Shown: positions 1 through 7,843 of the stretch, in pieces | Position numbering within the stretch: position 1 is the first letter of the stretch | Layout of the letters: each line of letters begins with the position of its first letter | Source of the DNA: Candidatus Cloacimonadota bacterium | Lineage (GTDB): Bacteria; Cloacimonadota; Cloacimonadia; Cloacimonadales; Cloacimonadaceae | Assembly (NCBI GenBank): GCA_023421135.1 | Contig: JAEZUG010000016.1 | Span: forward strand, 1 to 39,421 | Reading direction: 5' to 3' | Length of the DNA: 39,421 nt | Made by a program: the position numbers and the translations under genes | The notes under the pieces: generated by a model | Seen by the model: the letters and a program-made list of their open reading frames with translations, nothing else | Told to the model about the DNA's origin: nothing | Database searches by the model: none

Positions 1-108
1 AATATCCGCGGAGGACTCACTGGCTCCTTTGAGAAGACCAGCAACAAGAAAATGGACGATGGCACCACCATCTTCCGCATCGGTGTTTGGGCAGAAGTGA
101 ATTTATAG
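1..108 (+). CDS. C-terminal end of an unidentified protein (5'-truncated by the window)
   Basis: Frame 1 is open from the first base to the TAG at 106-108 and encodes 35 residues with no start codon, so the gene begins outside the window. The last strand (TTIFRIGVWAEVNL) alternates hydrophobic and polar residues and ends in Leu. That pattern resembles the terminal beta-strand of an outer-membrane barrel, but 35 residues are too few to name a family. A heptamer tandem repeat starts right at the stop codon. Confidence 0.55.
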   Translation, partial: NIRGGLTGSFEKTSNKKMDDGTTIFRIGVWAEVNL

Positions 109-148
109 TGAATAGTGAATAGTGAACAGTGATCAGTGCACAGTGAAC
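107..148. repeat. Tandem heptamer repeat (6 units)
   Basis: Six consecutive 7-bp units read AGTGAAT, AGTGAAT, AGTGAAC, AGTGATC, AGTGCAC and AGTGAAC, and begin inside the stop codon of the upstream gene. No function is evident. Such arrays can expand and contract by slippage. Confidence 0.75.
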
Positions 149-237
149 AGAGGTTTGTATGTGAAGCTGGGAAAGAAAGGGTTGTCCCTGTAGGGGCAGA
201 CCATCGACAAGGTTGCTTAGGCTCATCATAAACAAAC

Positions 238-291
238 ATCCCTCACTCCCTGTCATGAAGACCGAGCTTGTCATGACAGGGGGTGAGGGAT
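238..291. repeat. Long inverted repeat (hairpin), 21-bp arms
   Basis: The arms at 238-258 and 271-291 are reverse complements with one mismatch and are separated by 12 nt. No T-run follows on either strand, so a simple intrinsic terminator is less likely than a palindromic intergenic repeat. It could still stabilise or end the transcript of the partial gene upstream. Confidence 0.75.
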
Positions 292-612
292 TAATTCATC
301 AAGATGATCCATCTGGCGCTTGATCCGGGGTTCCGCTCCTCCACCCCAAAAAACCGCAAGCGGTTTTCTGCCCCCGTCGCTTCACCCCGGGCTATAGAAT
401 ATCACTCCTCCGGAGTCTGCGGGCAGACATACAGGTCTGCCCCTACAATAGACGGTTGCACATACCGTAAAACATGGCGCGTCTTAGGCTTCTTCTCCAT
501 GCTCCGCGCATCGGCATTTCTGAGAACTGATTGTTATTCAATAGTCTTCAAGTGGTCAAAGTCCTCTCCCAGCTTCGCACTTACGCTCTTGTCACTCGTC
601 ATGTCACTAACT

Positions 613-698
613 GATACGACACCCATGAGACACCCATGTGACACCCATGTGACACCCATGTAAAATCATGCGTGTCACATGGGTATGAGATGGGTTTC
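613..698 (+). repeat. Dispersed 11-bp-unit palindromic element, copy A
   Basis: Four head-to-tail 11-bp units with consensus GACACCCATGT occupy 618-628, 629-639, 640-650 and 651-661. After a short AT-rich spacer, about three diverged units follow in inverse orientation (667-695). The flanks CTGATACGAC and GGGTTTC recur in other copies. The same arrangement is found at 17585-17668 (inverted), 28786-28868 (inverted) and 38163-38247 (direct). All copies are intergenic. No known family is recognised. Confidence 0.9.
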
Positions 699-935
699 CA
701 ATGCCTGTGGAATAGGGGCAATTTCTAAGCAGGAATCTACTCATAAATTAGCAAGCAGAGATCATTGCACAAAATGGGATATCTGTGACAAAACTCCTGC
801 AGTGTCCACTTCAGCACAAGTCAATTCACATACTGGCATTATCCTGAAAATCAACGAGATAGGAGTCTTTCATCATTCCTGTTCAGGTTTTACCACAGCT
901 CTCGGAAAATATCTGAAAAAAAACTCACATTCCTC

Positions 936-964
936 TTGACAGGAATCATAATGTCTCAAAGAAT
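936..964 (+). promoter_or_regulatory. Candidate promoter for the dcw operon
   Basis: A perfect TTGACA (936-941) is followed after 17 nt by AAGAAT (959-964), a poor -10 match. It lies about 100 nt before mraZ, where a dcw promoter is expected. The duplicated A-tract/ACTCAC motifs at 916-928 and 979-990 bracket it and could be regulator sites. MraZ commonly represses its own operon through short direct repeats. No canonical MraZ box was recognised, so this is tentative. Confidence 0.3.
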
Positions 965-1062
965 AGCAACGAGAGCTCAAAAAAACTCACGAAATCTCAT
1001 GAGAGGCTCTCCAAAGCAAGGCCAATAGGCAATACCAGAATCTGAATGGAAAAGGAATCAGG

Positions 1063-1503
1063 ATGTCCGGAGAATTTTTAGGTTACTTTGAGAACTCGGT
1101 AAACAAGCAGCGGGTGATCGTGCCGGCAAGTTTCAAGAAGAAATTTGCTGCCGAATCCAGCCGCAGCGTGATCGTTACCCTGGGTCCCAATGATACCATT
1201 GCTATCTACCCAATCGACAATTGGAAAGACACCCTGGAGAGGCTCAAATCCGGGACGGATGACGATAAGCTCCTGAGAACCCAGCTCATAGATTTTGCCA
1301 TGACCGAGCAGGAATTGGAAGGTCCAGGCAGAGTGAGGATTCACGAGCAGCTTCTGGAAGACGCCGGCATCACCGATAAGGTGATCATCAAAGGTGAAGG
1401 CCACTATATCAGCTTGTGGAATCCTGATACCTTCAATACCATCCGCAAGTCCAAGCTGGAGATGCACCGCAAGAAATTTAATTCGGAAGACTATCAGAAA
1501 TGA
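1063..1503 (+). CDS. mraZ: MraZ, transcriptional regulator of the dcw cluster
   Basis: A 146-residue protein made of two SpoVT/AbrB-like beta domains. The first begins with FLGYFENSVNKQRVIVPASF, the MraZ counterpart of the usual 'D.KGR..IPA.FR' element. The second carries EGPGRVRIHEQLLEDAGI. MraZ proteins form oligomeric rings that bind repeats upstream of mraZ and control division and cell wall genes. It is first in the cluster, which is the conserved position. A good Shine-Dalgarno (AAAGGA, 1051-1056) supports this ATG. Its stop overlaps the rsmH start (ATGA). Length is typical of the family. Confidence 0.96.
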   Translation: MSGEFLGYFENSVNKQRVIVPASFKKKFAAESSRSVIVTLGPNDTIAIYPIDNWKDTLERLKSGTDDDKLLRTQLIDFAMTEQELEGPGRVRIHEQLLEDAGITDKVIIKGEGHYISLWNPDTFNTIRKSKLEMHRKKFNSEDYQK

Positions 1504-2438
1504 GTAATTATCACGTTCCCGTTATGCTAAGTGAATGCCTGGAAGCTCTTCAGCTTCGGACGGGAGCGGTGTATGTGGATGCCACATTGGGCGGAGCAGG
1601 GCATAGTCTGGCTATGCTGCAAGCCTGCCCAGGAATCAAGCTATACAGCTTTGATCAGGATATGGACGCTATTCGTCACAGCTCTGAAGTGCTGCAAAGT
1701 TTTAGTGACCAGGTGGAGCTGATCCAAGCCAATTTCTCTGCCTTGCGTACAGAACTGGCACTCAGAAGAGTGGCTGGGATCAATGGTATTCTTTTTGATC
1801 TGGGGCTGTCATCGCATCAGATTGATATGGTGGAGCGGGGCTTTAGTTTTGACAGAGATGCTACCCTGGATATGAGGATGGATCAGGAGCAGGAATACAG
1901 CGCTCTTGAGGCTGTCAATCAACTGGAAGTGGGAGAATTGGCTCGCATAATCCGCTCATATTCGGATGAGCTGCATGCTTTGCGCATTGCCAAGGCGATA
2001 GTCTCTGCACGCCAGGAAACTGAAATCAGAACCACCCGAAACTTGGCTGCTATCATTGAAAGCGTGGTGGGAGCCGGCACCAAGGACTCGCTCAAGAGCA
2101 AAGTCCGGGTGTTTCAAGCCATCCGGATCCATGTCAATCAGGAGCTGGATGTGTTGGAGCAAGCGCTTGTTGATGCAATTCATCTGCTGGTTCCCGGTGG
2201 TAGAATTGTAGTGATGAGTTATCACTCTCTGGAAGACAGAATCGTCAAAAACATCTTCCGGGATGCGGCTCAGGGTTGTAAATGCCCTCCCAAGATGATC
2301 CAGTGCAATTGCGACGAAAAGCAGCGCATAAAGCTCATCACCCGCAAACCGGTGGAAGCAAGCGTAAATGAAGTAACAAATAACAACCGGGCTCGCAGTG
2401 CCAAGCTGCGCGTTGCGGAAAAAATATGGGGGAAATAA
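1500..2438 (+). CDS. rsmH: RsmH (MraW), 16S rRNA m4C1402 methyltransferase
   Basis: A 312-residue SAM-dependent methyltransferase that N4-methylates C1402 of 16S rRNA in the ribosomal P site. The opening HVPVML, motif I VDATLGGAGHS (26-36), the acidic FDQD (51-54), GILFDLGLSSHQ, RGFSFDRDATLDMRMD, RVFQAIRIHVNQEL and VVMSYHSLEDRIVK are all family signatures. The C-terminal region holds a Cys cluster (CKCPPKMIQCNC) and RARSAKLR, also usual. The start overlaps the mraZ stop and the stop overlaps the next gene's ATG, indicating translational coupling. Length is typical. Confidence 0.98.
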   Translation: MSNYHVPVMLSECLEALQLRTGAVYVDATLGGAGHSLAMLQACPGIKLYSFDQDMDAIRHSSEVLQSFSDQVELIQANFSALRTELALRRVAGINGILFDLGLSSHQIDMVERGFSFDRDATLDMRMDQEQEYSALEAVNQLEVGELARIIRSYSDELHALRIAKAIVSARQETEIRTTRNLAAIIESVVGAGTKDSLKSKVRVFQAIRIHVNQELDVLEQALVDAIHLLVPGGRIVVMSYHSLEDRIVKNIFRDAAQGCKCPPKMIQCNCDEKQRIKLITRKPVEASVNEVTNNNRARSAKLRVAEKIWGK

Positions 2439-2794
2439 TGAGAGGAAAATTCGCTGTTCTAATCCTTGTTTTTGTGGCAGCAGTATTTATGTACTTTCAT
2501 AATGGAAACCAGGTTGTGCGCTATACCAAAGAGTACTCCAACCTGGAAAAGACTTTGAATGCCGAGAAAAACATCAATACAGAGCAATTGGTGGAGCTGG
2601 ACGATCTGCGTTCGGGGCGTCATATCTCATCTTTAGTGAGAGTTGAGCTGAGCAATTTTATTGCAGATAAGCCAGCCGGTAGTGTCGTTTATGTTCAAGA
2701 GCCTTCACCCAAGCAAGAGGATAAATCCTATTGCATTATAGATCTGATCGCTTCCCGGGCTGAAGCGAAGAACGTAGAAATTATTCTAGACTAG
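2438..2794 (+). CDS. FtsL-like small bitopic division protein
   Basis: This 118-residue protein has a short basic N-terminus, one transmembrane helix (about residues 5-22) and a charged, heptad-like segment (about 30-65, containing YSNLEKTLNAEKN). It occupies the ftsL position between rsmH and ftsI. FtsL proteins are short and poorly conserved, so the call rests on topology and synteny rather than sequence motifs. FtsL normally binds FtsQ/FtsB and activates the FtsW-FtsI synthase. The ATG at 2438 is preferred over the in-frame ATG at 2426 because it overlaps the rsmH stop (TAATG) and has GGGGGA five bases upstream. The C-terminal 45 residues are unusually polar for an FtsL. Confidence 0.6.
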   Translation: MRGKFAVLILVFVAAVFMYFHNGNQVVRYTKEYSNLEKTLNAEKNINTEQLVELDDLRSGRHISSLVRVELSNFIADKPAGSVVYVQEPSPKQEDKSYCIIDLIASRAEAKNVEIILD

Positions 2795-2801
2795 AGACGT
2801 C

Positions 2802-4985
2802 GTGAAATCTCGTTATCGTCTCTTGGTTCTTCTCTTAGGTGGCATCAGCCTGCTTTGGGCTGTTTACCTCTTCTGGATCCAAATTCTTGATCCCTATCAA
2901 TTGGGTGGGTTTCGCCGCAGAAGATACATTCCGGATCGAGAGATACTGATTCCCAAACGTGGCGCCATACTGGATGCCAATGGTGAGCTTCTGGTGAGCT
3001 CTATCAGCTACTATCAGCTAGATGTAGATCGTGGATCTGTCAATCGTTGGGCTGTGCGCAAAGCAATCCCCCTGCAGGAAGCCTATGCTCAAGTGGCGGA
3101 TCAGATCAGTGAATACAGCGAGCTGACTCATGAGCAAGTGATGTCCAAGCTGAATCGCAACAATAAGCTTTCCTCCATAGTGATCTCAAATCGTATCCGG
3201 GAATCTGAATTGGAAGCTATTATAAGTGCTTTTGAAGAGCACAAGCTGCCAGGTTTGATCCATAGCTTCAGCTCGATGCGCAGGATCTACTCCAAAGGGA
3301 AGTTAGCAGGAAGATTATTGGGAGCAGTGGCAGAGAAATCCAATGGTTTTGACGAGGAAACCTCTTCCCGTTCGCTCTATCAATTAGCTGGAATGACAGG
3401 TGTTGAAGCCACTTACGATCGCATTTTAGGTGGGACATATGGCTGGCGCGAGATAGTCTTGGATGCAAATAAGGAGCGGGTGCCTTACCCCAATCTGAGG
3501 CACAAGAATCCGGAAGATGGGCGCAATGTGAAGCTCACTATTGACGCCAATATTCAGGAGATAGTGGAGAATACGCTTCTGGAAGGCGTGGAGAAGTATA
3601 ATGCTTCCAATGCTGGATGCATTATCATGGATCCCAACACGGGACGAATTCTTGCAATGGCTGGTATTTCTCACGATGATCGCTCCACCGACCCCAATGT
3701 GATCCGCAACAGCCCAAACATCGCCGCTAGTTTCATGTTTGAACCAGGCTCCACCATGAAGCCGCTAACTATGCTTCCAGCTCTTGATTCTGGGGTTTTA
3801 GGCTTTAATGAACGGGTGATCTGTGGTCCCAAAGTAATGCCTAATGGACGCTTTATAAACGACGGCCATATCCATGCCGGAGCAGCTCTCTTGCCCCGTG
3901 ATATCATTGCCAGATCATCCAATACCGGAGCTGCTGAGATCGCAACCATGCTGGGTGCACCTCGTTTGTATGAGCAGTTTATCTCCTATGGCTTTGGTCA
4001 AAAATCCGGGTTGAATCTCTTTGGTGAGTCATCCGGGCTGTTTCAGAAACTGGAAAACTGGGATTCTTACACACTGCAATCCATCTCCTTTGGTCAGGGT
4101 ATTTCTGTCTCTGCTATTCAGTTAGCTGCTGCATATTCCACTATTGCCAATGGTGGCAAATATATGAAGCCCTATATCCTTGATTCTGTGCTGGATGATA
4201 AGGGCAATGTTTTGGAGCATTTTGAGCCTCGAGTATTGCGAGAGCTCAGTTCCCCCGCTGCCACAGATTCTATGTGTGCTTATCTGCAAGCCGTGGTTGA
4301 CTATGGTACCGGACGGCATATCAAGATGGACTATATCAGAGTGGGCGGTAAGACGGGTACAGCCCAGAAGAACATGCCCGGAACCAGAGGATATGCTTCC
4401 GGGAAATATACCTCGGTCTTTGCCGGGCTGTTTCCGGTAGAGAATCCCCAGATGGTGATAGTAACGTTTTACGACGAACCTGCCCCCGGTTACCACTATG
4501 GCTCCACCAGTGCTGCCCCTACTACCAAATCCATTATTGAAAACATCCTCTTCATGCCAAATTGCTCGATTCTGCCATATAATGAGAGACTTCGGCAGAG
4601 CACACAGCTAATGCCTTCCCTGGTGGGGCGTGGATTGCTGGAAGCTGAGCGTCTTCTCAATCAGGCAGGTTTCTCCTATAGTATCGAAGGGCCGGATTCT
4701 GCTTCGGTGGTGATAGACCAGTTCCCCAAAGCAGGAGTGTCTGTGGATAGATACCATCCCATCACAGTAAAACTGGGCAGGGGAAACAGCCCGAATCATG
4801 CACCGGTGGCTCAAAACGTGATGCCCGATCTAAGGGGATTGACCCTTCGCGCAGCCATGCAACTGGCCAGAAGGCATCGGGTTCCTATCCAGGTGCAGGG
4901 AAGCGGCATTGTGAGAAGCCAATCTATCCTGCCGGGCTCCAGAATCACCGGAAACACCGCTTGCACATTGGAGGCATCCTTATGA
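2802..4985 (+). CDS. ftsI: FtsI/PBP2-type transpeptidase with C-terminal PASTA domains
   Basis: A class B penicillin-binding protein of 727 residues that cross-links septal peptidoglycan. An N-terminal membrane anchor (about 7-27) precedes the dimerisation region (REILIPKRGAILDANGELL). The transpeptidase triads are S317-T-M-K320, S372-S-N374 and K517-T-G. After the catalytic domain two PASTA domains follow, starting near LMPSLVGRGLLEAE and VMPDLRGLTLRAAM. PASTA repeats are common in Gram-positive PBPs and also occur in FtsI of several Gram-negative phyla. The start is GTG, seven bases after the ftsL-like stop, with no strong Shine-Dalgarno, so coupling is likely. Its stop overlaps the murE start (ATGA). 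Confidence 0.93.
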   Translation: MKSRYRLLVLLLGGISLLWAVYLFWIQILDPYQLGGFRRRRYIPDREILIPKRGAILDANGELLVSSISYYQLDVDRGSVNRWAVRKAIPLQEAYAQVADQISEYSELTHEQVMSKLNRNNKLSSIVISNRIRESELEAIISAFEEHKLPGLIHSFSSMRRIYSKGKLAGRLLGAVAEKSNGFDEETSSRSLYQLAGMTGVEATYDRILGGTYGWREIVLDANKERVPYPNLRHKNPEDGRNVKLTIDANIQEIVENTLLEGVEKYNASNAGCIIMDPNTGRILAMAGISHDDRSTDPNVIRNSPNIAASFMFEPGSTMKPLTMLPALDSGVLGFNERVICGPKVMPNGRFINDGHIHAGAALLPRDIIARSSNTGAAEIATMLGAPRLYEQFISYGFGQKSGLNLFGESSGLFQKLENWDSYTLQSISFGQGISVSAIQLAAAYSTIANGGKYMKPYILDSVLDDKGNVLEHFEPRVLRELSSPAATDSMCAYLQAVVDYGTGRHIKMDYIRVGGKTGTAQKNMPGTRGYASGKYTSVFAGLFPVENPQMVIVTFYDEPAPGYHYGSTSAAPTTKSIIENILFMPNCSILPYNERLRQSTQLMPSLVGRGLLEAERLLNQAGFSYSIEGPDSASVVIDQFPKAGVSVDRYHPITVKLGRGNSPNHAPVAQNVMPDLRGLTLRAAMQLARRHRVPIQVQGSGIVRSQSILPGSRITGNTACTLEASL

Positions 4986-7843
4986 TGCTTGAGAAGATTT
5001 TACAGTGCCTTAGCCCCTTGAATCCCAGCCTGGGAAATGAGCATTTACTAGGTGTCAGCACAAGAGCTGCTCTGCTAAGTGCAGTGCCCAAGGTGGATAA
5101 CCGCAAGGTTATGCCAGGTGATGTCTTTATCTGTATCAAGGGACTCCGTAGCGATGGCCACAGCTTTGCCGCAGATGCTTTGCTGCGTGGAGCTGGACTG
5201 ATAGTAGTTCAGGATCAGGCTGCCTACAGCGGACCATATATAAGAGTGGATGACACTCGTAAAGCTGCAGCATTATTGGCTGGCTTATATTTTAATGAAC
5301 CCAGCAAGGCTTTCTGCTTAATCGGAGTAACAGGAACCAATGGTAAAACCACCAGCACTCTGCTTATCTATGAAGCCCTGAGACTCATGGGAAAAAAGGC
5401 AGGCTGGATTGGTACTTTGGGATACTATATTGATGGGGAGCTTCATCATACAAAGCACACAACTCCGGATATTTTTGAATTGAACCAGATCCTGGGGCAG
5501 ATGAGAGATCAGGGCCTAAGCCATGTGGTAATGGAAGTCTCTTCTCATGCTATAGCCCTGGATAGAATCTATGGGCTGGAATTCGACTACTGTCTGTTTA
5601 CCAATCTCAGCCGGGAGCATCTGGACTTTCACAAGACTATGGATGAGTATGGTGAAGTGAAGTTCTCTTTCCTGGAGCACTATGCAAGTCTGGGGGCCAG
5701 AATCCTGATCAATACAGACGATGCTTTTGGCGCACGAGCTTGTGCCAGACTACGGGAATCCGGTTTACACTGTCGTTCCGTGGGATCAAGAGGTGGCGAT
5801 TATCATATCTCAGACGTAAAACTATCTTCCAGCGGCACCTCCTTCAAGCTGTTTGGTAGTTTCCTCGATCTGAATCTAAAGTCCCAACTGATTGGGAGCT
5901 TCAACGTAGAGAATCTGGCTCTGGCAGTCTCGTGTTTGACTGCAATGGATTTTATCGATAATCTCATAGAGATCATCGTACCAAAGCTTAAGCCGGTGAA
6001 GGGCAGATTCCAATCTGTTCCCAACCCCAAGGGGATCTCTGTTTTTGTAGACTATGCCCATAGTCCCGATGCTATAGAGAGCATCCTAAAATCCTGCAAC
6101 AAGTTAAATCCCAAGCGCTTGCTCAGCTTGGTCGGTGCTGGGGGAGATCGGGATAAGGGGAAGCGTCCCTTGATGCTCCAGGCTGCCCTTCATAACAGCG
6201 ATTGTGTGATTATCACAGATGACAATCCGCGCACAGAGAATCCAGAGCAGATCATTCTGGATATGCTCTCCGGAACAGATCTGTGGTTCCCCTGGTGGAT
6301 TATCCGGGACAGAAAGAAGGCAATTGAAGCCATCTTAAGTCTGGCGGGTCCCGGGGATGTGGTGGTGCTGTGTGGGAAGGGTCATGAGGACTATCAGGAG
6401 ATACAGGGATCAAGAGAGCCTTTTGATGATTATCAAGTGGCCTATGATTTCTTGAATTCCAGGGAGTCAAGGGCAGATAAAGCCAATGATGAGCTCGTTT
6501 TGAGCCTGGATAGGCTCATGCTCAAGCTGCTGCTCGATCCTCTTCATGAGAGCACAACCACGGGATACATCCCTCCTCGTGAGTATAGATATATCTCTAC
6601 AGATAGCCGTACGATAAAGCCGGGCTCTGTATTCTTTGCTCTCAAGGGTGAGACCTTCGATGGCCACAGATTCTTAGCTCAAGTTTGCAGGGAAGCTGGC
6701 AATCTGGGAATTGGCGAACAGCCTTCTGATACTTGCAATAACGCAGATAATTATGAGCAGTGTCCGGATACGTTCAGACTTTTGGGTGACCTGGTTCGGA
6801 AGTATCTGATGATGTTTTCTGCATACAAGATAGCTCTGACTGGCAGTACTGGGAAGAGCAGCACCAAAGAGTATCTTGCCTCAATTCTGTCGCAGGCAGG
6901 GAAGACGCTCTGGACGGCTGAGAACGAGAACAATCTGATTGGCTTGGTGAAGACAATCCTGAGAATTGAGCCGGAAGATAAGTATGCCGTCTTTGAGCTG
7001 GGGACAAATCACTTTGGAGAGATTGCCAGATTGGCAGAGATCTCCATGCCGGATAGTTCTATCATCATCAATGTCGGCCCCTCCCATCTGGAGCACCTTA
7101 TAGACGAAGATGGAGTCTATAGAGAGAAGACAGAGCTATTCAAACTCCCTCTGCAATACAGGCTCTACCCGGCCGATGATTCACGTTTTGCCACCTGGTC
7201 AGATCAAGCTCTGTCCGTTGGGGCTTCTGCGCAGGCAGACTTCCGTATCAGCGAGATAAATGCCAGCCAGGACAGCATATCATTTATGGTTAATGATCAG
7301 ATCTACAGATTACCTTCGACAGTCCCGCACAACGTGATCAATAGCTCTTTTGCGATTGCTATGGCAACTTGCCTGGGTCTCAATCCTGAACAGATTCAAC
7401 AAGGTTTGGACAGTGCCAGGGGTTTGAAGCACAGGCTTGAGACGATCCAGGTGAAGAATGGATTGGTGCTGGGAGATTGCTACAATGCCAATCCCCTCTC
7501 GATGCAGAAGGCGATCGAACACTGGATCGCTTTGGAACCGGAGCTTCCCCATCGTGCCATTCTGGGAGACATGCTGGAGCTGGGTGACCAATCCCCCATG
7601 TATCACCAAATGATCGGTGCCATTCTCTCTGAGATGAGTTTTGAATCTCTCATTACTGTGGGAGAGCTTTCGAAGTGTTACAGACCTGAAGACAAGGCAC
7701 TTTCGTATCAACACTATGACACAGTTGAAGAAGCGCTTGGTGCTATCGATGTTATTACTTACACACAGGGCTACATCACTCTGATCAAGGCTTCCCATGG
7801 CATTCATCTGGAAAAAATGCTCACTGGTTTAGGAGACTCATAA
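4982..7843 (+). CDS. murEF: MurE-MurF fusion: UDP-MurNAc-tripeptide synthetase / tripeptide D-Ala-D-Ala ligase
   Basis: One 953-residue open frame holds two complete Mur ligases. Residues 1 to about 490 are MurE: ATP loop GTNGKTT (118-124), SREHLDFH, and D414-N-P-R417, the motif that selects meso-diaminopimelate. After a short linker (about 490-505) MurF follows: STDSRTIKPGSVFFALKGE, loop TGSTGKSS (620-627), ENENNLIG, ELGTNHFGEI, CYNANPLSM and ILGDMLELG. It therefore adds the third residue and then D-Ala-D-Ala to the UDP precursor. ATG 4982 is chosen over an upstream TTG (4961) because GGAGG (4970-4974) sits seven bases before it and it overlaps the ftsI stop. No internal frameshift or stop was seen, so the fusion looks genuine. 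Confidence 0.96.
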   Translation: MMLEKILQCLSPLNPSLGNEHLLGVSTRAALLSAVPKVDNRKVMPGDVFICIKGLRSDGHSFAADALLRGAGLIVVQDQAAYSGPYIRVDDTRKAAALLAGLYFNEPSKAFCLIGVTGTNGKTTSTLLIYEALRLMGKKAGWIGTLGYYIDGELHHTKHTTPDIFELNQILGQMRDQGLSHVVMEVSSHAIALDRIYGLEFDYCLFTNLSREHLDFHKTMDEYGEVKFSFLEHYASLGARILINTDDAFGARACARLRESGLHCRSVGSRGGDYHISDVKLSSSGTSFKLFGSFLDLNLKSQLIGSFNVENLALAVSCLTAMDFIDNLIEIIVPKLKPVKGRFQSVPNPKGISVFVDYAHSPDAIESILKSCNKLNPKRLLSLVGAGGDRDKGKRPLMLQAALHNSDCVIITDDNPRTENPEQIILDMLSGTDLWFPWWIIRDRKKAIEAILSLAGPGDVVVLCGKGHEDYQEIQGSREPFDDYQVAYDFLNSRESRADKANDELVLSLDRLMLKLLLDPLHESTTTGYIPPREYRYISTDSRTIKPGSVFFALKGETFDGHRFLAQVCREAGNLGIGEQPSDTCNNADNYEQCPDTFRLLGDLVRKYLMMFSAYKIALTGSTGKSSTKEYLASILSQAGKTLWTAENENNLIGLVKTILRIEPEDKYAVFELGTNHFGEIARLAEISMPDSSIIINVGPSHLEHLIDEDGVYREKTELFKLPLQYRLYPADDSRFATWSDQALSVGASAQADFRISEINASQDSISFMVNDQIYRLPSTVPHNVINSSFAIAMATCLGLNPEQIQQGLDSARGLKHRLETIQVKNGLVLGDCYNANPLSMQKAIEHWIALEPELPHRAILGDMLELGDQSPMYHQMIGAILSEMSFESLITVGELSKCYRPEDKALSYQHYDTVEEALGAIDVITYTQGYITLIKASHGIHLEKMLTGLGDS

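Larger units (their letters stand above)
109..1062. other. Non-coding stretch upstream of mraZ
   Basis: No believable gene is present. Contents in order: the heptamer array (107-148); the 21-bp-arm hairpin (238-291); a perfect hairpin AAAACCGC/GCGGTTTT (350-367); a hairpin GGGCAGAC/GTCTGCCC (421-442) whose right arm extends to match, inverted, TGTAGGGGCAGAC at 189-201 with 435-447; dispersed repeat copy A (613-698); and a candidate mraZ control region (916-1011). The control region has two copies of an A-tract plus ACTCAC (916-928 and 979-990), the palindrome TCTCATGAGA (995-1004) and GAGAG-G-CTCTC (1001-1011). Confidence 0.7.

Noticed and set aside
618..661. Possible CRISPR array from the 11-bp repeats
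   Set aside because: The units are contiguous, without unique spacers, and no cas genes are present.
304..663. 119-codon + strand frame upstream of mraZ
   Set aside because: It runs through hairpins and into the 11-bp array, has low-complexity repeat-coded ends and no Shine-Dalgarno or recognisable family.
679..939. 86-codon + strand frame before mraZ
   Set aside because: It starts inside element copy A, overlaps the candidate promoter region and resembles no family.
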